Positions 1 through 8,984 of a DNA stretch of 9,869 nucleotides are shown one piece after another. Positions within the stretch are counted from its first letter, which is position 1; each line of letters starts with the position of its first letter. The stretch comes from Gammaproteobacteria bacterium (GTDB lineage: Bacteria; Pseudomonadota; Gammaproteobacteria; JAJDOJ01): assembly GCA_027030565.1 (NCBI GenBank), contig JALVEU010000222.1:1-9869 (forward strand). The letters are read 5' to 3'. The notes beneath the pieces were generated by a model. The model was given only the letters and a program-made list of their open reading frames with translations. It had not been told where the DNA came from and did no database searches. Made by a program: the position numbers and the translations under genes.

Positions 1-75
1 GCCGGTGGTATGCGGGCTGCGGCGACGCATCGCTCATCGAGTTCGGCGATTTCCTAGCGTCCCGGCTGCCCCAAA
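1..75. other. Left edge, no gene assigned
   Basis: Nothing here can be assigned with confidence. On the minus strand an ATG at 37-35 opens a frame that runs off the left edge after 12 codons (MSDASPQPAYHR), with an AGGAAA stretch about 14 bases upstream. It could be the start of another leftward gene behind the small coiled-coil gene. On the plus strand one frame is open from the edge to a TGA at 129-131 and could equally be the tail of a rightward gene. The visible part is too short to choose between them. Confidence 0.25.
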
Positions 76-147
76 TCAAGCCTGCGGCCAGATGCGCCAC
101 AGAATCAGCAGGATACCGGCGAACTGGCTGACCCAGAAGAGAAAGCT

Positions 148-375
148 CTAGCGCAGCCAGCTCGCGTGTCGTTCGGCCAGCTCGACGCGCACCTGCTCGA
201 TCTCCTTGGTGAGCTTGAGCTCGGTCTCGGACAGGTCGCGCCGGGTGGCCGTCTCGGCCAGGTTGGGAAAGCGCTCTTCCAGCGCCTCGAAGGCCTCGGC
301 GAGGATGCGCGCGCGGGCCTTGTCGTCGGTGGCGCTGAGGAGCTTGTCGTGGAGATCGAGCGCGGAGGTGACCAT
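148..375 (-). CDS. Small coiled-coil protein, cut by an amber codon before its C-terminal membrane helix
   Basis: As read, this is a 75-residue soluble protein of unknown function. Residues 1-30 are helical and charged (MVTSALDLHDKLL start). A TRRDLSETELKLTKEIEQVR segment at about 44-63 is a typical heptad coiled coil. This layout resembles small bacterial proteins with an 'ATKRDL-E-ELxLTKEIE' coiled coil followed by one C-terminal transmembrane helix, similar to the DUF1640/CCDC90 type. Here the frame hits TAG at 148-150. Reading on in the same frame gives 23 more residues, a hydrophobic SFLFWVSQFAGILLILWRI helix plus a short tail, ending in TGA at 76-78. The amber codon sits where a Trp (TGG) would be natural, so one base change or a readthrough could explain it. 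I chose the ATG at 375; an in-frame ATG at 423 adds 16 Arg/Gly-rich residues that do not look like this family. The gene is divergent from metH. The family assignment is from memory and only moderately sure. Confidence 0.6.
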   Translation of the reverse strand: MVTSALDLHDKLLSATDDKARARILAEAFEALEERFPNLAETATRRDLSETELKLTKEIEQVRVELAERHASWLR

Positions 376-382
376 CCGCCGG

Positions 383-388
383 ATTCTA
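383..388 (-). promoter_or_regulatory. Possible -10 box of the small coiled-coil gene
   Basis: TAGAAT on the minus strand matches the sigma-70 -10 consensus in 5 of 6 positions and lies only 7 bases before the chosen ATG at 375. Transcription would start at or next to the ATG, giving a leaderless or nearly leaderless mRNA. There is no convincing -35 box and no Shine-Dalgarno beyond CGGCGG touching the ATG. Weak call. Confidence 0.3.
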
Positions 389-474
389 CCATGCGGCCGC
401 CGCCCGGCTTCGGCCGCCTCCACCCCCCGTGTGGGCCACCGAGTACGCGCACGGCGCGGCAGCCGCTCAGCCCG

Positions 475-480
475 TATAAT
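475..480 (+). promoter_or_regulatory. metH: Possible -10 box of metH
   Basis: A perfect TATAAT lies 32 bases before the metH ATG, in otherwise very GC-rich sequence. No good -35 hexamer is visible 16-18 bases upstream, so the promoter may need an activator. The leader of about 25 bases is too short for a cobalamin or SAM riboswitch. A GGAG at 495-498 lies 14 bases before the ATG, a long spacing, and a GGCGG at 501-505 is closer. Confidence 0.4.
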
Positions 481-512
481 CGCGGGTTTTCCACGGAGAC
501 GGCGGTCTTCAC

Positions 513-4208
<3,696 letters not shown>

Positions 4209-4214
4209 CGGCGT

Positions 4215-4613
4215 TTATTCGTCGTAGCGGGCTCCTTGTTCCACCCAGCGGCGCAGGATCTCGGCCTCCTCCGGGGGCATGGGTTTCTTGGTGCTGTGCA
4301 TGCGGGCTCCCGGATAGATTCGTCCCTCGGCCACCATGTTGAGCAAGCTGTGGCGGCTGTCACCGGGAATCACCGCGCGTCCGTAGTATGAGCCCTTCAT
4401 CAGGCCTTCGTAGGTCTCCAAGTCCAGGCCGGTCATGTGGTAACCGTGGCCGTCGGGTGGGCTGTGGCAGGGCAGGCAGCGCAACTGGACGATCGGGTAG
4501 ACGTCCCAGGTGAAGCTCACCGTCGGTTCTTCCTTGCAGCCGGCGAGCACTATGCCCAGCAGCATGCCGAGGTAAACGGGCATCCGCCGGTGCGTTCTGG
4601 CTAACGGATGCAT
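4215..4613 (-). CDS. Mono-haem cytochrome c lipoprotein
   Basis: Predicted 132-residue lipoprotein carrying one covalently bound haem c, probably anchored in the envelope and facing the periplasm as an electron carrier. After a basic start (MHPLARTHRR) comes a hydrophobic stretch ending in the lipobox LAGC, with Cys26 as the lipidated residue. The haem motif is CLPCH (Cys46, Cys49, His50), preceded by WDVYPIVQLR. The pattern after it (LDLETYEGLMKG, VIPGDSRHSLL, KPMPPEEAEILRRWVEQGA) matches the small Planctomycete-type cytochrome c domain found in many phyla. Met112 in KPMPP is the likely second haem ligand. I chose the ATG at 4613 because GGGAGA lies 7 bases upstream (4621-4626); an in-frame ATG at 4583 would still leave a signal. 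The start overlaps the end of the SRPBCC gene by 13 bases, so it is very probably the last gene of that operon. Its electron donor and acceptor are unknown. Confidence 0.88.
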   Translation of the reverse strand: MHPLARTHRRMPVYLGMLLGIVLAGCKEEPTVSFTWDVYPIVQLRCLPCHSPPDGHGYHMTGLDLETYEGLMKGSYYGRAVIPGDSRHSLLNMVAEGRIYPGARMHSTKKPMPPEEAEILRRWVEQGARYDE

Positions 4614-5269
4614 CGTTCGGTCTCCCGAGTGGGATCTATCGGTTCGCCCGTGGCCACCTGCGCCCGGATGCGAGCGATGCATTCGATGCGCCCGAGGGTA
4701 TTCAGCGTCTGGGTCCGCAGCTTGCGCTTCATGACCGCGGGCCCGATGATGGGGGGCAGCTTGAAGGCAGGCTCCATGCTGCCCTCGTACACCACCACCG
4801 CTGAGTGCTCCTGTGGCCGGACACGCCAGTGCGCATGTCCGGAACGGAAATCACTGAGTTCGGGCTCGATGTCGGCGACCAGCTCGCCCGGACCGAGCCG
4901 ATGCAGGCGCTCTACGCGCTTGACCTCCAGGCACACGAAGAGCACGCAGTCTTCCAGCCGCGTCTGGACGCGTACCGCGCCGTCCGGGGCGGGAGGCAGG
5001 ATGAGGCTTTCGGTGATCGCCGAGTTCAACCGGTAGAGGTGCGCATAGTCGGTCAGCACCTCGAATATCTGTTCCGCGGGCGCATCCAGACGCATGGCCA
5101 CGTGCACCTGGTAGACGCCGTTGTGCTCGGTGATCGCCAGCTCTTGCAGCTCGCCGGCGGCCCCGGCCGTCGCGCAGGCCAGGGTCACCGCCAGGTAAAC
5201 CCCGGCGCGGGTATGCCACCGTTCCCCCGGGGCTGCCAATGCATGAAACTGCAGACGCCTGCCGCTCAC
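4601..5269 (-). CDS. Exported SRPBCC-fold (START/polyketide cyclase-like) protein
   Basis: Predicted 222-residue periplasmic protein. After a rather long N-terminal region, residues 23-39 form a hydrophobic signal ending AGAAG. The mature part reads as an SRPBCC (Bet v 1/START-like) domain. It has a first strand with VYQVHVAMRLDAPAEQIFEVL at about 52-72, then TDYAHLYRLNSAI, a central sheet (RVQTRLEDCVLFVC, ELVADIEPELSDFRSGHAHW) and a C-terminal helix from about 172 (LPPIIGPAVMKRKLRTQTLNTLGRI). Such folds enclose a cavity for hydrophobic ligands; most members work in the cytoplasm, so an exported one is less usual. Start: GTG at 5269, forming GTGA with the stop of the upstream gene, a classic coupled arrangement; I see no ATG alternative that keeps the signal. 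Cys108 and Cys113 (EDCVLFVC) could form a disulfide. The ligand is unknown, and the family assignment is by pattern only. Confidence 0.82.
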   Translation of the reverse strand: MSGRRLQFHALAAPGERWHTRAGVYLAVTLACATAGAAGELQELAITEHNGVYQVHVAMRLDAPAEQIFEVLTDYAHLYRLNSAITESLILPPAPDGAVRVQTRLEDCVLFVCLEVKRVERLHRLGPGELVADIEPELSDFRSGHAHWRVRPQEHSAVVVYEGSMEPAFKLPPIIGPAVMKRKLRTQTLNTLGRIECIARIRAQVATGEPIDPTRETERCIR

Positions 5270-6651
5270 GGCCGTTCCCAGACCCGCACGACGTGCACCT
5301 GGACATCCGGGTGGCGCAGGGCCAATGCGAGCCGCTCGTCGCCAGGCTCATAGGGCCGCGGCGTCAGCAGATAGAGCCCGTACAACACGTGTTCGCCCTT
5401 GGGGCATTCGGGCAGGGAAGCGATGGCGAACCCGGCTCCCTTGTAACCGCGGACCTCAGCCCGGTCTGCTCCAGGGCCCACCTCCGGATAGCAGATGCAA
5501 GGCCGTGTCTCAACTTGGGTACGCAGGTCTTCCGGGACGGCGAGCACGCTGATGATCGATACCTGCTCCGTGTCCAGCGCAATCCAGTCGTCGCCCTGCG
5601 GGTCCGGGTACCGCCCCATGTAGATATGGTGGAAAGGCGGATCCCTGTAGTCGGTGGTGACCGTCATACGCACGCTGCGTACCGGGAAGCGCAAGGAGAT
5701 ACAGATCGGAACGCGCGCATAGTGAGGATAGTACGTGTGTTCGCAGGTGACGCCTGGCGTCTTGACGAGGCCACCGGCCAGGCTCAGCCGGGCCAGATTG
5801 CGCTTGATGATGCGCACCGGCCCGGCGATGTACCCTTCGGTGTGACCGCTGATGGCCTCTTCGTCGAACCGGATGCGACGCAAGGGGGGTGGCAGGGCCA
5901 GCACGAGTTCTCCGCGCACCTTGAGACGGTCCACCAACGGTTTGCCCACGACCCGCAGGTCGCGGATCAGCGCTACCAGGGTGTCCGAGAAGCGGAAGGC
6001 GTAGATGGGGCTGCGCACCTCGTCACGGAGATCGTCGTAGTGCATGTAGCGACGCGCGCTGCGCGGGGCAGGAGCGCCGTGGAAGGCCCCGATGTAAACC
6101 CAACCGTCGGTGCCGAAGGTGGCGCTCCGTACCCGCAGCTCGACGACGGGGGAGGCTCCCAGTGCGCTGAGTGGACCCGGCCAGCGGCCACCCAGGTCTT
6201 TGGCCATGAACACCAGCTCATCATTGGCGTCGAACAGGTGTGCGCCCGGTGGATCCTGGTCGTCTTGCGCATACCCGTCCCCAGCGCGGGGTATCGGCGG
6301 ATCGATGTCGGCCAGTTCCTCCAGGGGGGGCGAAGCGCGTTGATGCGGGCCAGGCCGCACCGCCCACACCCAGTCGCCGTGTCGGTCACGCTGGTCCACC
6401 TGGAACGGAATGGGTTCCGTGCCGTCAGAGTGCACGGCGAGTACCGCCAGGCTTTCCAACGATGCACCCAGGAGCGTGGAGAGCATCTCGCCGGGCAGCA
6501 CCACCGGCACGAACGCATGGTCCTGAAGGACCGCAGGGTCCACGAAGGCAGCGTGCACGGAGAGCCACAGCATCAAGGTGCCGCCGGCCAGCACCAGGGA
6601 AGGGAGCCGGCCTCGGGGTGCACCTGGACGGGGCTGGAGCTGGGTGCTCAA
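5266..6651 (-). CDS. Exported protein of unknown function (461 residues)
   Basis: I do not recognise a named family. Residues 1-35 look like a signal peptide: a basic start with three Arg, a hydrophobic run LVLAGGTLMLWLSV, and a possible cleavage after VHA. The mature part has no further membrane helix. Visible signatures are FVPVVLPGEML (47-57), an IPFQVDQRDRHGDW stretch (81-94) and DANDELVFMAKDLGGRW (141-157). I recall similar PFQxDxxD and NDELVFM patterns in uncharacterised secreted bacterial proteins. The C-terminal half is rich in beta-strand-like sequence and holds Cys303, Cys317, Cys385, Cys387 and Cys416, which suggests disulfides or metal binding. Acidic clusters (DDQD at 130-133) could bind a cation. 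Start: TTG at 6651, because no ATG or GTG lies upstream in frame and it gives a complete signal peptide. A later start (for example Met27) would shorten the signal, so the exact start is uncertain. It is first of three overlapping genes, with SRPBCC and cytochrome c genes behind it. Confidence 0.85.
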   Translation of the reverse strand: MSTQLQPRPGAPRGRLPSLVLAGGTLMLWLSVHAAFVDPAVLQDHAFVPVVLPGEMLSTLLGASLESLAVLAVHSDGTEPIPFQVDQRDRHGDWVWAVRPGPHQRASPPLEELADIDPPIPRAGDGYAQDDQDPPGAHLFDANDELVFMAKDLGGRWPGPLSALGASPVVELRVRSATFGTDGWVYIGAFHGAPAPRSARRYMHYDDLRDEVRSPIYAFRFSDTLVALIRDLRVVGKPLVDRLKVRGELVLALPPPLRRIRFDEEAISGHTEGYIAGPVRIIKRNLARLSLAGGLVKTPGVTCEHTYYPHYARVPICISLRFPVRSVRMTVTTDYRDPPFHHIYMGRYPDPQGDDWIALDTEQVSIISVLAVPEDLRTQVETRPCICYPEVGPGADRAEVRGYKGAGFAIASLPECPKGEHVLYGLYLLTPRPYEPGDERLALALRHPDVQVHVVRVWERP

Positions 6652-6682
6652 CGAACCATGGGATCCAACCGTGATATCGTCG

Positions 6683-6688
6683 ATTGTA
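6683..6688 (-). promoter_or_regulatory. Possible -10 box before the three-gene cluster
   Basis: TACAAT on the minus strand, about 31 bases upstream of the TTG at 6651, within the 99-bp gap behind the YceI gene. The -35 region is poor. It would give the unknown, SRPBCC and cytochrome genes their own promoter. The alternative is read-through from the YceI gene, since no clear terminator separates them. Confidence 0.25.
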
Positions 6689-6750
6689 TGTCCTGAGCCG
6701 AACGGCTGCAGGGTTCCCCCGACGGCGCGGCTCGTGATCCAGGTGCGGGA

Positions 6751-7437
6751 TCAGCCCGAGGCCATCATACGCGGGGGGATGCGTTCGACGACGAACTTGA
6801 GGCAGAGCGTCACCTCGTCGCTCACCAGGTGTTTGAAGTGCGTCATGCCGAACTCGGACCGCCGTACCGTGGTCCGGGCGTGCAGGGCGAGGCGGTCGGC
6901 ATCGCCGCGGCCAGGGGCGTCCGGATCGAGCTCCACCTCGAACGCCACCGGGCGCGTGACCCCGTGCAGGGTCAAGTCCCCGTACAGACGGGCCTTGCCC
7001 GAGTCGAGGATCTCGAAGCGCCGACTTACGAAAAGGATCTCGGGGTAGCGCTCCGCGTCGAAGAACAGATCGTCCTTGGCCAATGCCTCGATGGCCGCGT
7101 TGCCGGTCTTGATGCTGTTCGCGCGCACCAGCAGCAACGCACGGTTGTGGATGCTGTCATCGGGGGACAGGGAAACGCCGCCCTCGAAGTCCTGAAACTC
7201 TCCGTGGATCCTGCCGGCCAGCGCGTGCCTGACACAAAACTCCACACGCGAGAAACCCTGTTGCACGCGATACAGATGTCCCTGGCTGGCCGCCTCCAGC
7301 ATCTGGGTGATGATCTCGGGTTCCACCTTGCCACCACGGAACGCCGAGCAGACCTCCCCTGTGGACGCGGCCCCGGCAGAACCCAGCAAGAACAGCACGA
7401 GCGACAGGGCCAGACTGTACAACCATCTCCTGGTCAT
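6751..7437 (-). CDS. YceI-family exported protein
   Basis: Periplasmic protein of the YceI family, whose known structures are lipocalin-like barrels binding long isoprenoid chains such as polyisoprenoids or quinone tails. It is 228 residues long. A signal peptide covers residues 1-24 (MTRRWLY, hydrophobic core, cleavage near AGAA-S). The YceI domain starts near 55 (LYRVQQGFSRVEFCV). It carries the family hallmarks FQDFEGGV, DDLFFDAERYPEILFVS at about 122-138, LYGDLTLHGVTRPVAFEV at about 151-168 and RRSEFGM at 192-198. An extra segment of about 30 residues (GEVCSAFRGGKVEPEIITQMLEAA) lies between signal and barrel, so it is longer than E. coli YceI (about 190). Cys30, Cys68 and Cys212 are the only cysteines and could pair. 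Start: ATG at 7437 with AAGGAG 8 bases upstream; an in-frame ATG at 7479 lies inside the promoter and is rejected. It may be cotranscribed with the three genes behind it. Confidence 0.93.
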   Translation of the reverse strand: MTRRWLYSLALSLVLFLLGSAGAASTGEVCSAFRGGKVEPEIITQMLEAASQGHLYRVQQGFSRVEFCVRHALAGRIHGEFQDFEGGVSLSPDDSIHNRALLLVRANSIKTGNAAIEALAKDDLFFDAERYPEILFVSRRFEILDSGKARLYGDLTLHGVTRPVAFEVELDPDAPGRGDADRLALHARTTVRRSEFGMTHFKHLVSDEVTLCLKFVVERIPPRMMASG

Positions 7438-7445
7438 GAACCTGT

Positions 7446-7451
7446 CTCCTT
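7446..7451 (-). promoter_or_regulatory. Ribosome binding site of the YceI-family gene
   Basis: AAGGAG on the minus strand, 8 bases before the ATG at 7437. This is the strongest Shine-Dalgarno in the window and decides the start of this gene. Confidence 0.8.
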
Positions 7452-7455
7452 CATG

Positions 7456-7475
7456 ATATAAGCAAATACTAATAT
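7456..7475. promoter_or_regulatory. Imperfect AT-rich inverted repeat over the YceI-gene promoter
   Basis: On the minus strand the 20 bases read ATATTAGTATTTGCTTATAT, with 14 of 20 positions symmetric (ATAT-n-AG-n-A facing T-n-CT-n-ATAT). It overlaps the -10 box and the expected transcription start of the YceI-family gene, where a repressor would bind. The AT-richness of the promoter raises the chance of accidental symmetry. Confidence 0.35.
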
Positions 7476-7499
7476 ACAATCAGATAGACCTGCACACAA
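7471..7499 (-). promoter_or_regulatory. Sigma-70 type promoter of the YceI-family gene
   Basis: On the minus strand TTGTGT (7499-7494) and TATATT (7476-7471) are separated by exactly 17 bases. Each box matches consensus in 4 or 5 positions. The -10 box lies 33 bases before the ATG at 7437, in a clear AT-rich island within GC-rich surroundings. Confidence 0.65.
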
Positions 7500-7522
7500 G
7501 GAAACAGTTCCCAGTTCCGGTT

Positions 7523-7546
7523 GGTAGAGACACGCTGGTCTCCACC
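7523..7546. repeat. Inverted repeat, 9-bp arms with one mismatch
   Basis: GGTAGAGAC (7523-7531) faces GTCTCCACC (7538-7546) across a 6-base loop; 8 of 9 pairs match. There is no T-run on either side, so it is not an intrinsic terminator. It lies just upstream of the YceI-gene -35 box and could be a protein-binding site. Confidence 0.5.
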
Positions 7547-7580
7547 ATGCAGGACTCACCACTCGGGAGCCGGGCACACG

Positions 7581-7597
7581 GGTATTCATTGAATACC
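7581..7597. repeat. Perfect 17-bp palindrome, candidate operator
   Basis: GGTATTCATTGAATACC has perfect 8-bp arms around a single central base. The size and shape fit an operator for a dimeric regulator, for example of the TetR or MarR type, though I cannot name the protein. It lies about 82 bp upstream of the YceI-gene -35 box and about 150 bp upstream of the carA -35 box. No regulator gene is in the window. Confidence 0.55.
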
Positions 7598-7749
7598 GAT
7601 GGCGGTCCTCCCTGCAGTGAAGATACGCAATTCGATCGCTGATCTGGGATCCGTTCGTCGGTCAGTGGGCAGATCTCGGCAGGTTTCAAGCCCCTGGGTG
7701 GTATCGTCCCGCGCCCTCCGGAACGCTGCCCGTCCATGGACAACGCGGC

Positions 7750-7777
7750 TGTACAGAACGCGAACTCGCTGTAAAAT
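7750..7777 (+). promoter_or_regulatory. carA: Promoter of carAB
   Basis: TGTACA (7750-7755) and TAAAAT (7772-7777) are 16 bases apart, a fair sigma-70 promoter. The expected start is near A7784, giving a leader of about 60 bases before the carA GTG. The -35 box sits inside a perfect 8-bp palindrome CTGTACAG (7749-7756). Confidence 0.5.
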
Positions 7778-7794
7778 CCCCGCACTTGTTCGGG

Positions 7795-7824
7795 CGGGAG
7801 GGACCGAGGCGGGCCTCCCGTTTT
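7795..7824 (+). terminator. carA: Terminator-like hairpin in the carA leader, candidate attenuator
   Basis: CGGGAGG (7795-7801) pairs perfectly with CCTCCCG (7814-7820) across a 12-base loop and is followed at once by TTTT (7821-7824) and a CTGTGTGTG stretch. Up to three G-T pairs could lengthen the stem. It lies between the predicted carA transcription start and the carA ribosome site, in the right direction to stop carAB transcription early. carAB makes a pyrimidine precursor, and attenuation by UTP level is established for pyrBI in E. coli, so an attenuator is plausible. It could instead end a transcript arriving from upstream. Confidence 0.55.
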
Positions 7825-7843
7825 CTGTGTGTGAGGGCGAACG

Positions 7844-8977
7844 GTGACACCGGCAGTTCTGGTCTTGGCGGATGGCAGCGTGTTTCACGGCGAGTCGGTT
7901 GGTGCGCCGGGGATGGCCGTGGGGGAGGTGGTGTTCAACACAGCCATGACGGGGTATCAGGAGATCCTCACCGATCCCTCCTACAGCCGGCAGATCGTGA
8001 CCCTGACCTGTCCGCACGTGGGCAATACCGGCGTGAACCCGCAGGACGAAGAGTCCGGCCGGGTACACGTGGCCGGACTGGTGGTCCGAGAGCTCTCGGT
8101 GCATCCGAGCTCTTGGCGAGCCACCGAGCGGCTGGATGCGTACCTGCGGCGTCACCGGACCCCGGCCATCGCCGGCATCGACACGCGCCGGCTGACCCGG
8201 TTGTTGCGTGAGCGAGGCGCCCAAGCGGGCTGCCTCATGGCCGGTGAACCGGACGCGGCCGAAGCGCTGGCGGCGGCGCGCGCCTTTCCCGGCTTGCAGG
8301 GGATGGATCTGGCGCGTGAGGTCACGACGCCCCGGCCTTATTCCTGGGAAGAAGGCCGTTGGCGGCCGGCGGGGACACCGGAGGTGCGCCGTCAGCGCCA
8401 CCGATTCCATGTGGTGGCCTACGACTTCGGCATCAAACGCAACATCTTGAGGATCCTCCATGACCTGGGTTGCCGGATCACAGTGGTCCCGGCGCAGACC
8501 CCAGCAGCCGATGTGCTCGCCATGGAGCCGGACGGCGTGTTCCTGTCCAACGGGCCGGGCGATCCCGAGCCCTGCACCTATGCCATCGACGCCATCCGGA
8601 CATTCCTGGATGCCGGGATCCCGTTGTTCGGGATCTGCCTCGGTCACCAGTTGCTGGGTCTGGCCTGCGGCGCGCGGACAGTCAAGATGAAGTTCGGTCA
8701 TCACGGGGCGAACCATCCGGTGCAGGATCTGGAGACCGGTCGGGTGATGATCTCCAGCCAGAATCATGGTTTCGCCGTGGAGGAGGCGAGTCTTCCCGAG
8801 CACTTGCAGGCCACCCATCGTTCGCTGTTCGATGGCTCGTTGCAGGGGTTGCGCCACCGTGAGCTGCCCGCCTTCGGCTTCCAAGGGCATCCCGAGGCCA
8901 GCCCCGGTCCCCACGACGTGGAGCCGCTCTTCCAGCGCTTCGTCGACCACATGCAACGCCGTCGCGCCTCCGGCTGA
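7844..8977 (+). CDS. carA: Carbamoyl-phosphate synthase small (glutaminase) subunit
   Basis: Glutamine amidotransferase subunit of carbamoyl-phosphate synthetase. It releases ammonia from glutamine and passes it through a tunnel to CarB, for arginine and pyrimidine synthesis in the cytoplasm. It is 377 residues long, close to E. coli (382). The N-terminal CarA-specific domain spans about 1-150 (LADGSVFHGESVG, VVFNTAMTGYQEILTDPSY, GIDTRRLTRLLRERG). The class I amidotransferase domain spans about 185-370. Its catalytic triad is Cys265 in GICLGHQ, His349 and Glu351 in GHPEASPGPHD, and the SNGPGDPEPC loop forms the oxyanion side. Start: GTG at 7844 with GAGGG (7833-7837) 6 bases upstream, in register with the conserved LVLADGS start. 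carB follows after 7 bases, so the two are one operon. Upstream lies a leader with a terminator-like hairpin. Confidence 0.98.
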   Translation: MTPAVLVLADGSVFHGESVGAPGMAVGEVVFNTAMTGYQEILTDPSYSRQIVTLTCPHVGNTGVNPQDEESGRVHVAGLVVRELSVHPSSWRATERLDAYLRRHRTPAIAGIDTRRLTRLLRERGAQAGCLMAGEPDAAEALAAARAFPGLQGMDLAREVTTPRPYSWEEGRWRPAGTPEVRRQRHRFHVVAYDFGIKRNILRILHDLGCRITVVPAQTPAADVLAMEPDGVFLSNGPGDPEPCTYAIDAIRTFLDAGIPLFGICLGHQLLGLACGARTVKMKFGHHGANHPVQDLETGRVMISSQNHGFAVEEASLPEHLQATHRSLFDGSLQGLRHRELPAFGFQGHPEASPGPHDVEPLFQRFVDHMQRRRASG

Positions 8978-8984
8978 TGCCGCC

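Larger units (their letters stand above)
7500..7749. other. Divergent intergenic region between the YceI-family gene and carA
   Basis: No convincing gene lies here. The only long open frame is leftward (7785-7480, 101 codons). It overlaps both promoters, shows no recognisable domain and has no good ribosome site. The region holds a tandem CAGTTCC repeat (7505-7518), a hairpin (7523-7546), a perfect palindrome (7581-7597) and a loose GATCTG/CAGATC inverted repeat (7641-7675). The space is larger than two promoters need, so it may contain regulator sites or a decayed gene. Confidence 0.6.

Noticed and set aside
5239..6696. Rightward 485-codon open frame antisense to the unknown exported protein
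   Set aside because: It is rich in Arg, Gln, Val and His with no signal peptide or motif. The leftward frame has a signal peptide and coherent overlaps with its neighbours.
6695..6733. GAGCCG/CGGCTC inverted repeat in the gap behind the YceI gene
   Set aside because: Six-base arms with a 27-base loop and no T-run; expected by chance at this GC content, and not a convincing terminator.
7696..7713. GGGTGGTATCGTCCCGCG resembles the T-box riboswitch core (GGGTGGTACCGCG)
   Set aside because: No specifier stem, no paired terminator/antiterminator next to it, and it lies upstream of the predicted carA promoter. T-boxes are not expected in gammaproteobacteria.
7480..7785. Leftward 101-codon open frame between the YceI gene and carA
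   Set aside because: It covers both promoters and the palindrome, has no recognisable domain and no good ribosome site. A decayed gene cannot be excluded.
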